Positions 5,299 to 11,360 of a stretch of DNA of 11,360 nt are shown piece after piece. The notes beneath the pieces were generated by a model. That model did no database searches and was not told where the DNA came from. It worked only from the letters and a program-made list of their open reading frames with translations. The stretch comes from an uncultured Lentisphaeria bacterium (lineage in GTDB: Bacteria > Verrucomicrobiota > Lentisphaeria > JABSQK01 > CAJWLW01): contig CAJWLW010000142.1 of the NCBI GenBank assembly GCA_913042885.1, positions 1-11,360 on the forward strand. Reading direction: 5' to 3'. Both the position numbers and the translations under genes were made by a program. Position 1 is the stretch's first letter, and each line of letters starts with the position of its first letter.

Positions 5299-7302
5299 GT
5301 GGCAATCAACAACAAAACGCTGAAGTGCTGCCTGCAGTTCTGTGCGATGGGCCTGATGTCCGCGGCCTTGTTTACTGCAAATACGGCATCGGGACTGTCG
5401 CTTGTCGAGGATGGCAAAGCAGTTGCCACAATTGTTATCCCCGAACCGAACGATTCGGATCCCCACGACAAGTGGTGGATTCTGGGCATGCCGCTGGGCT
5501 ATCTCAAGGATTATGTCAGGAAAGCGACCGGCGCGGAATTGAAAGTCGTGACGGAAGGGCAGCCCCTGCCGGACGGCGCCCTGATTTCAGTCGGTCATAC
5601 GAACCTCGCCCGAAAAGCCGGGATCACGACCGATGACCTGAAACTGGACAGCTGCAAGCTGATCGTCAAGGACCGGACATTGTTCCTGATCGGTCGCGAC
5701 GGGATCGTGAACAAGCCGTACACACCACGCGGCACGGCCCGCGCGGTCGTCACATTTCTCGAGACGTACCTTGGTGTGAGATGGCTGATTCCATCCTGGG
5801 ACACGGATTTTCCGGAAGGCGAATTCGTGCCGCAAACAACTGCTCTCGCGGTGCCCGATGACCTGCAACGCACGGTTGTTTCCAAATTCGCATACGTCTA
5901 CAAGGAGACCGAACCATACTTCAATCCGGGCAGTCCGGCATATGTCGCCAACAACTCGAACACCTCGATCAAGATATGGACCGTTGGCGGTCATTCCTGG
6001 GATGTCTGGGTGCCGGTCGAGAAGTACTACAAAGACCATCCGGAATACTTTGCGCTCATCGACGGCAAACGCTCGGACAACGCCCTCAACCACCTCTGCC
6101 CGTCGAATCCCGAGGTGCGCAACATTATGCTGCGAGAAATTCGCAAACTCTTCGACGAGGGGTACGACTGGGTGCAGCTCGGCCAGAGTGACGGTGTCAG
6201 CTATCGCAATGTCTGCCAGTGCGAGGAATGCGAGAAACTCGACACATTTTCGGAGATGGGCAAAAGCAATTTTCCACTGGCAAAACTCAAAGAGCATCCT
6301 TGCGAACGCATTCTCCTGGCGCACAAATGGATCGTGGACGAATGCCGGAAATCGCATCCCGACAAGACAGTGCATCTCTTGGTCTACCAGCCGACGCGAA
6401 TGCCTTCGAAAATATTCGACACCTTCGGCGACAATGTCATTGCAGAAAATGCCATCGGCAATTTCAAGATGTTCAAGTATGTGAACGAAGCCTGGAAAGG
6501 CAAAGTTCGTGGCTTCACCGCATACATCTACTGGGAGACCACCCGGATCAAGCCGCTGGGCATTCTGACCAAACTTACGCCGTCGTCGGCTGCCGATCAG
6601 ATCCGCTATTTCCATGAAAACAATGTCGTGGGCATCTATTACTGCGGCGGCCGGTTCGGCCGCAACTGGGGGCTCTGGGGCCCGGTGTACTACACGTTGA
6701 GCCGGTTGATGGGCGACCCCGATCGTGATCCGGATGCCATGGTCAGCGAGTATTGCGAAGGTGTCTACGGCGAAACCGGCGACATCATGAAGTCGTTCTT
6801 TGACCTGCTCTATAATCGCATGGACGGGATCCAGGTCAACCAGGACAAGATCGCGATGAAGGATCATTTCCTGGCCTACTATCCGCCCTGGGTTGTCTGG
6901 GAACTCGAGCAGCTGTTGGTGAAAGCCGAGCAGACCGCGACAACCTCGAAAAGCAAACACTGGTTGAAATTCACCCGCGACTATTTCGACTACATGAAAA
7001 CCGTCTCGAATATGTTCGCATCCGAAAAAAACTATCAGGCAAACCCGAACCGGGCGAATCTGCTGATAGTCAAGGAAAGCGTTGATGCATTCGAAGACTA
7101 TCGGACGCGAATAATCGCCTACTCAAGCGAGATGAAATACAACGGTCGCAACCGCCCGGGATACACCCTGTTGAATCAATACCTGATGAGCGATTATAAT
7201 AAGCTGCATACTGAAAACGTCCGCGGAACACCCGCGGCACTCGGCTGGATTATCGAGCCGCTGAATTGGGATTTCGACAAGTTGCTGGCTGCAACGCCGT
7301 GA
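5299..7302 (+). CDS. Secreted DUF4838-domain protein, glycosidase-like
   Basis: A 667-residue protein starting at GTG 5299. The N-terminus has Lys4-6/Lys9-type charge, a hydrophobic stretch (about 10-28) and a likely signal peptidase I site around ANTASG (27-32), so it is predicted to be exported. Residues about 40-190 resemble the alpha-glucuronidase/GH20-type N-terminal domain (ALISVGHTNLARKAG, then the LGVRWLIPSWD close), a small beta-alpha domain common in front of glycosidase barrels. Residues about 235-500 are the DUF4838 region: HPEYFALIDGKR (247-258), LCPSNPEVRNIM, the cysteine cluster CQCEEC (306-311), ENAIGN (383-388) and YIYWETT. The C-terminal third is helical, rich in Tyr, Lys and Asp, with no domain I can name. 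DUF4838 proteins occur in polysaccharide loci and are thought to be glycoside hydrolases, but activity is unproven. It overlaps the next gene by 4 nt and follows the GNAT gene by 50 bp. Confidence 0.9.
   Translation: MAINNKTLKCCLQFCAMGLMSAALFTANTASGLSLVEDGKAVATIVIPEPNDSDPHDKWWILGMPLGYLKDYVRKATGAELKVVTEGQPLPDGALISVGHTNLARKAGITTDDLKLDSCKLIVKDRTLFLIGRDGIVNKPYTPRGTARAVVTFLETYLGVRWLIPSWDTDFPEGEFVPQTTALAVPDDLQRTVVSKFAYVYKETEPYFNPGSPAYVANNSNTSIKIWTVGGHSWDVWVPVEKYYKDHPEYFALIDGKRSDNALNHLCPSNPEVRNIMLREIRKLFDEGYDWVQLGQSDGVSYRNVCQCEECEKLDTFSEMGKSNFPLAKLKEHPCERILLAHKWIVDECRKSHPDKTVHLLVYQPTRMPSKIFDTFGDNVIAENAIGNFKMFKYVNEAWKGKVRGFTAYIYWETTRIKPLGILTKLTPSSAADQIRYFHENNVVGIYYCGGRFGRNWGLWGPVYYTLSRLMGDPDRDPDAMVSEYCEGVYGETGDIMKSFFDLLYNRMDGIQVNQDKIAMKDHFLAYYPPWVVWELEQLLVKAEQTATTSKSKHWLKFTRDYFDYMKTVSNMFASEKNYQANPNRANLLIVKESVDAFEDYRTRIIAYSSEMKYNGRNRPGYTLLNQYLMSDYNKLHTENVRGTPAALGWIIEPLNWDFDKLLAATP
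7299..7302 (+). promoter_or_regulatory. GTGA stop/start overlap (translational coupling)
   Basis: The last four bases of the DUF4838 gene hold both the GTG start of the GH106-like gene and the TGA stop. With no Shine-Dalgarno visible, re-initiation by the terminating ribosome is the probable mode and would keep the two proteins in a fixed ratio. Confidence 0.5.
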
Positions 7303-10300
7303 GCAGTAATCAAACGCGCGTTCCCGATGAGCCATCGACGGCAGCCGCTCTGACCGACAATTTCCAGGAGCCGCCCGCCTGGTTTCGCGCCAAGCCGTTC
7401 TGGGCCTGGAACACCAGGCTCGACGAGGCTGAGCTGCGTCGCCAGATTCGCATATTCAAGGAGATGGGATTCGGCGGCTTCTTCATGCACGCCCGCGTCG
7501 GCCTCGATACCCCCTATCTCGGCAGCGAATGGTTCGACCTCGTCCGGGCGTGCATCGACGAAGCGCAGAAGACCGGCACCGAAGCCTGGCTGTATGACGA
7601 AGATCGCTGGCCTTCCGGCGCCGCCGGCGGCCTGGCTACAGCAGACCCGAAGTACGGCATGCGCACCCTCTGGGTCAGCCGTTGCCGGCGCGACGACAAC
7701 TACGAGTGGCCGCAGGACGGTGACGCCGCCTATCTTTTTGCCGCGGTTTTCGATGACGACAAACTCGTTTCGTATGAACCGGTTTCCAGCGCCGCAGATC
7801 TTGCCGCGCAGCCACTCGGCACCGAGCTCATCGAGTTCGTCCTCAAACCCGCGCCCTGCCGCCGGCGCTCCTGGTTCAACAACAGGAGCTACCTCGATAC
7901 CCTCAGCGAAGAAGCCGTCGGCAAGTTCATCGAAGTGACGCACGAGAAATACCGGCAGGAAGTCGGTGAGCATTTCGGCAAAACCGTTCCCGGAATTTTT
8001 ACCGACGAACCGAACCACGGCGGGATGTTTCGAAACGTCTGGGCCGTCGATGGCTGCCTGCCGTGGACTGCGGGCCTGCCGCGGCGTTTTCAGGAGATGT
8101 TCGGTTATGACGTGATCGCGCGTCTGCCGGAACTGGCCTATGATCCGGCCGACGGTGGCAGGCCATATGGCCAGGTGCGATATCACTATTGCCGCTGCAA
8201 GGCACGTATGTTTGCGCAGGCTTTCGCAAAAACGATCGGCGAGTGGTGCAACGACAACAACCTGTTTCTGACCGGCCATGTCCAGGAGGAACGGCCGATC
8301 AGCAACAACATTTCAATGTGCGGTTCGACCATGCAGTTCTACTCGCACATGCAGTTGCCGGGCATCGACATTGTACGCCGCTTTCGCATGGAGTTTCTGA
8401 TCCCCAAGCAGTGCGCGTCGGTGGCGCGACAGATGGGGTGCAAGTGGGTGCTTTCCGAAATGTACGGGGCCACGGGTTGGCCGACGACCTTTGAAATCTA
8501 CAAACACAACGGCGACTGGCAGACGGTCCTCGGCATTACCATGCGCTGTCCGCATGTGTCCTGGTACTCGATGGCCGGAGAGGCGAAACGGGACTATCCC
8601 GCCAGTATCCATTTCCAATCGCCCTGGTGGCGCCAGTACCGGCATTTGGAAACCTATTTCTCACGCCTCCACGTTGTCCTCGGCGCCGGCGATCCGGTTT
8701 GCGATCTCGCGGTCATTCACCCGGTCGAAAGCTACTACGTGCTCATCAACGCCGGTTGGGTCGACGACACGATCGAGCCAGCTGTTGTGCAGAACGAGCG
8801 CATCAGTGAAATGGATGAACAGGCCGAGCTCCTGGTCGCTTGGCTGACCGGTCGCCACCTCGATTTCGACTTCGCTGATGAAGAGCTGATCGTCGACTTT
8901 GACGCGAAAACCGGCGAGGATGAACGCGGGGTCTACCTGCAAATCGGCCGCATGCAATACCGCGCCGTCCTGGTACCCCAGTTGCTGACGCTGCGGCGCT
9001 CCACACTCGACCTCCTCGAGCAGTTCTCGCAGCTCGGCGGCCAGGTTGTTTTCATTGGCAAACCGCCCGGACTCGTCGATGCCCTGGACTCGAACGAGGC
9101 CAGTGACTTTGCCCGGGACAAGACCGTTCCGTTCGATTCAGAAGCCGTTGCCGCCGCCCTCGAGGACAAGGCGCGATCTGTCAGCATACGGGATGCCGCC
9201 GGCAATGAGGCAACCGACATCCTCTGCCAACTCCGCCGCATCGGCAACGACCTGACGCTGTTCCTGGTCAATAACAGTCGCGAGTGCGCACACGACTCGC
9301 TGCGCGTTCGCATCGATGCCGTGCCGGACAGCGATTCCCATGTTCAGCGCTGGGATCCAGTCACTGGCGAACGCCTTGCGTATCCGGGCAGGGTAACCGC
9401 CGGCGCGGTTGAATTCGATGTTGACCTGCCGCGCAGCGGCTCGGCCCTCTTCGTCGTTGCCGGTTGTAATGAGGTATTGCCTGCGTGGCACCGGCTGCAG
9501 CCTGCCGGTCCGGCATTGAAACTTGATCCGGGTAAGTGGGCGTTCGCGCTCGATGATCACAACGTCCTGGTCCTCGACCGGCCCGACTGCCACGCGACGG
9601 CCGATGGGATGAAGGCATTCCGCCGTCGCAAGATGGAGATCCTGGAACTCGATAACGAGCTGCACGACTATCTCGATATTCCACATCGCGGCGGTGCCAT
9701 GGTACAGCCCTGGGTAGATCGCGACCAGCCGCTGGGCCCGACAGCAGAGACGACCCTTGCCTACAGTTTCAATGTCAGGTCGCTGCCGACCATGCCCGTA
9801 CTGCTGGCAGTAGAGCAACCGGAGCGCTGGGCGATCGAGCTCAACGGCAGGCCGCTCTTCACCACCATGATAACCGGCTGGTGGGTGGATCCCGCGATCA
9901 AGACCATCACCATTGACCCGGCACAATTCCGGCGTGGCAGGAATACATTGTCATTGAAGGGGCAGTTCGATCGGCTCACGGACCTCGAGATTGTCTATTT
10001 GCTCGGACAGTTCGGGGTGCGGGTCGATGGCGGGAAGGCCGCAATGACCCGGCTGCCGGCCAGGTTGACCCTTGGCAGCTGGCTGCCACAGGGGCTGCCG
10101 TTTTATGCCGGCGGCGTCGTTTACCGCACGACTTTCCGGCACCAGAAGACAGACGGCCGCCGGTACTTGCTGAAGCTCCCGGGCTGCAATGCTACGGTGA
10201 TGGAAATGTCGTTGAACAACGCTGAACCGGTGATCATTGCCTTTCCCGATTTTGAGCTGGACATCACCGAGCAGTTGCAGGACGGCCGCAACGCCATCGC

Positions 10301-10511
10301 CATCAAGCTCATCAGTTCACGCCGCAACGCGTTCGGCCCCCTGCATATGACCGAGGACGAGCCATACGGCGTCGGTCCCGGCACCTATCGTCCGGTATGC
10401 CCGCAACAGGACGCGTTTAAGTTGGTCGAGTATGGTATGTTCGAGCCGCCGGTGATTGTGGAATGCGGACTCGGTGACCTCGGCGATCATCGTAACTATC
10501 CGGGTACCTGA
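7299..10511 (+). CDS. GH106-like (alpha-L-rhamnosidase type) glycoside hydrolase
   Basis: A protein of about 1070 residues, typical for GH106. Characterised GH106 members are inverting, calcium-dependent alpha-L-rhamnosidases. The N-terminal barrel shows FWAWNTRLDEAELRRQI (34-50), MGFGGFFMHARVG (56-68), WLYDEDRWPSG (97-107), FTDEPN (234-239) and LSEMYGATGWP (385-395). Glu237 and Glu387 are my candidates for catalytic acidic residues; this is inference. A flavodoxin- or amidotransferase-like segment follows (about 468-600, CDLAVIHPVESYY), then beta-sandwich domains (about 741-915 and 926-1030) with the closing ISSRRNAFGPLHM (1005-1017) usual for this group. No signal peptide is present, suggesting a cytoplasmic enzyme. 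I chose GTG 7299 because its GTGA overlaps the TGA of the upstream gene, indicating translational coupling. An in-frame ATG at 7266 is possible (37-nt overlap, 11 more residues); neither start has a clear ribosome site. The exact sugar is not proven. Confidence 0.9.
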   Translation: MSSNQTRVPDEPSTAAALTDNFQEPPAWFRAKPFWAWNTRLDEAELRRQIRIFKEMGFGGFFMHARVGLDTPYLGSEWFDLVRACIDEAQKTGTEAWLYDEDRWPSGAAGGLATADPKYGMRTLWVSRCRRDDNYEWPQDGDAAYLFAAVFDDDKLVSYEPVSSAADLAAQPLGTELIEFVLKPAPCRRRSWFNNRSYLDTLSEEAVGKFIEVTHEKYRQEVGEHFGKTVPGIFTDEPNHGGMFRNVWAVDGCLPWTAGLPRRFQEMFGYDVIARLPELAYDPADGGRPYGQVRYHYCRCKARMFAQAFAKTIGEWCNDNNLFLTGHVQEERPISNNISMCGSTMQFYSHMQLPGIDIVRRFRMEFLIPKQCASVARQMGCKWVLSEMYGATGWPTTFEIYKHNGDWQTVLGITMRCPHVSWYSMAGEAKRDYPASIHFQSPWWRQYRHLETYFSRLHVVLGAGDPVCDLAVIHPVESYYVLINAGWVDDTIEPAVVQNERISEMDEQAELLVAWLTGRHLDFDFADEELIVDFDAKTGEDERGVYLQIGRMQYRAVLVPQLLTLRRSTLDLLEQFSQLGGQVVFIGKPPGLVDALDSNEASDFARDKTVPFDSEAVAAALEDKARSVSIRDAAGNEATDILCQLRRIGNDLTLFLVNNSRECAHDSLRVRIDAVPDSDSHVQRWDPVTGERLAYPGRVTAGAVEFDVDLPRSGSALFVVAGCNEVLPAWHRLQPAGPALKLDPGKWAFALDDHNVLVLDRPDCHATADGMKAFRRRKMEILELDNELHDYLDIPHRGGAMVQPWVDRDQPLGPTAETTLAYSFNVRSLPTMPVLLAVEQPERWAIELNGRPLFTTMITGWWVDPAIKTITIDPAQFRRGRNTLSLKGQFDRLTDLEIVYLLGQFGVRVDGGKAAMTRLPARLTLGSWLPQGLPFYAGGVVYRTTFRHQKTDGRRYLLKLPGCNATVMEMSLNNAEPVIIAFPDFELDITEQLQDGRNAIAIKLISSRRNAFGPLHMTEDEPYGVGPGTYRPVCPQQDAFKLVEYGMFEPPVIVECGLGDLGDHRNYPGT

Positions 10512-10529
10512 CAAGAGACACGCGATTAT

Positions 10530-10565
10530 GGTTACTGCGGGCGTTGCAGGTAATCAGATTTGTTT
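10530..10565 (+). terminator. Possible weak intrinsic terminator after the GH106-like gene
   Basis: GGTTACTGC (10530-10538) can pair with GCAGGTAATC (10546-10555) through nine pairs with one bulged G and one G-T pair, around the loop GGGCGTT. The string AGATTTGTTTG that follows is only moderately T-rich. It lies 18 bp after the GH106-like stop and 51 bp or more before the prepilin-like gene, so it could partly separate the two. It could equally be a leader hairpin. Confidence 0.3.
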
Positions 10566-10615
10566 GCGGCTCGTCAACCACCTGAGCGGGAATCACTATC
10601 AAGTAGAGCAGTACT

Positions 10616-11326
10616 ATGGTGAGACATCGAAAGGGGTTCACGCTCATCGAGCTGCTGGTGGTGATCGCCATCATCGCCATCCTGGCGTCGATGCTGCTGC
10701 CTGCCTTGAATCAAGCCAAAGATAAAGCGCGGCAGATTTATTGCGCAAACAACCAGAAGCAGTTGGGGCTGGGATGGATTATGTATGCGGATGACAATGA
10801 AGGCTGGTGCCTGAACTCACAGCTCATCTGGGGCGACAACTATTCGTTTTATCCGCGTTTCCTCAACCAGTACTTCAACGGTGGACATCCGACTATTCCC
10901 GGCGGGCAGGTGCTGAACCCGGACAGCCCCTGGAAATGCCCCTCGGACAACGAATACTTCAACTGGAATTATTATAGCAGTGGTGATTCGCTCAATCCGA
11001 GCGACAACCCGTCCTATGGCTACAACTACTGGAACCTCGGCGAGTTCGCAGTTTGGTTGAAAGTCAACGAAGTGACTGAGCCTACGGCGACGATTTGTTT
11101 CATTGATTCCCTGCACCGCCTCGAGTCTCCAGACTCGGCAAGCTCTGCCAAGTCACGTGGCGACCCGCCGGGGGCGCCAATAGTCATCCAGAACATGGGG
11201 GACAGGCATTCCGGCAGTTGCAATGTCCTGTGGATTGACGGGCACGTCTCCTACGCACCCCCGCCTTTGCGGGCGATTTTCCACTTGGATTTCGCCTGGA
11301 GCTCATATTGGCAGGCGGTACGATGA
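10616..11326 (+). CDS. Prepilin-like protein with H-X9-DG C-terminal motif
   Basis: A 236-residue protein of the class usually annotated as type II secretion system or prepilin-type cleavage/methylation protein. A short basic leader (MVRHRKG) is followed by [20 protein letters not shown] (8-27), with the prepilin peptidase site after Gly7 and Glu12 at +5. The amphipathic start of the helix ([13 protein letters not shown]) and [21 protein letters not shown] are typical of the group. Near the C-terminus His198 and Asp208-Gly209 form H-X9-DG, the feature of the large PVC expansion of such proteins. The globular part is rich in aromatic residues and Asn (for example NEYFNWNYY and YGYNYWN), which would suit carbohydrate contact; that is inference. 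It is inserted in the inner membrane and likely assembled or displayed after cleavage, with no assembly genes nearby. The ATG has no strong ribosome site; a GTG one codon later is an alternative. It follows the GH106-like gene by 104 bp. Confidence 0.92.
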   Translation: MVRHRKGFTLIELLVVIAIIAILASMLLPALNQAKDKARQIYCANNQKQLGLGWIMYADDNEGWCLNSQLIWGDNYSFYPRFLNQYFNGGHPTIPGGQVLNPDSPWKCPSDNEYFNWNYYSSGDSLNPSDNPSYGYNYWNLGEFAVWLKVNEVTEPTATICFIDSLHRLESPDSASSAKSRGDPPGAPIVIQNMGDRHSGSCNVLWIDGHVSYAPPPLRAIFHLDFAWSSYWQAVR

Positions 11327-11360
11327 TTCCGTCAAATCGACGTCGATCATGAACGCGCCC

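Noticed and set aside
5587..6960. Minus-strand open frame of 457 codons opposite the DUF4838 gene
   Set aside because: Antisense shadow caused by codon bias; the plus-strand protein has a signal peptide and family motifs.
7194..8279. Minus-strand open frame of 361 codons opposite the GH106-like gene
   Set aside because: It spans the junction of two real plus-strand genes and has no recognisable motif.
11323..11360. ATGA overlap at the end of the prepilin-like gene, and a further ATG at 11349, as starts of another gene
   Set aside because: The ATG at 11323 reaches a stop after nine codons. The ATG at 11349 has no ribosome site and only four codons before the window edge.

Overview
The window looks like accessory, polysaccharide-degrading DNA from a moderately GC-rich bacterium. 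It is most consistent with the PVC superphylum (Lentisphaerota or Kiritimatiellota-like, less likely Planctomycetota). The pointers are a prepilin-type protein with an [20 protein letters not shown] head and an H-X9-DG tail, a formylglycine sulfatase, a DUF4838 secreted protein and a GH106-like glycosidase. This taxonomic reading is inference from gene content; no rRNA or tRNA gene was seen.

Layout. (1) 10-2320, plus strand: a D-2-hydroxyacid dehydrogenase, then after 61 bp a protein that I read as a divergent C45-type Ntn acyltransferase/hydrolase (Cys127 nucleophile). These probably form one transcription unit. (2) 2321-2522: a short gap holding a 39-codon orphan prepilin signal segment (2360-2479), probably a gene relic. 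(3) 2523-3902, minus strand: a type I sulfatase without a signal peptide, facing gene 2. (4) 3903-4324: a divergent regulatory region with candidate promoters in both directions and two alternative small hairpins in the sulfatase leader. (5) 4325-10511, plus strand: a probable operon of a tandem-GNAT acetyltransferase, a secreted DUF4838 protein (GTG start, signal peptide) and a large GH106-like glycosidase joined to it by a GTGA stop/start overlap. (6) 10616-11326: a prepilin-like H-X9-DG protein rich in Trp, Tyr and Asn.

How the parts may work together. The sulfatase, the DUF4838 protein and the GH106-like enzyme suggest processing of a sulfated, perhaps rhamnose-containing, glycan. The DUF4838 protein is predicted to be exported. 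The sulfatase and the GH106-like enzyme show no export signal, so the last steps may be cytoplasmic. The dehydrogenase could handle a released hydroxy or keto acid, and the GNAT could acetylate or tailor a small molecule, but no substrate can be read from the sequence. The prepilin-like protein beside the glycosidase genes fits a pattern I associate with Lentisphaerota-type genomes, and its role is unknown. I saw no CRISPR array, insertion sequence, tRNA or phage gene.
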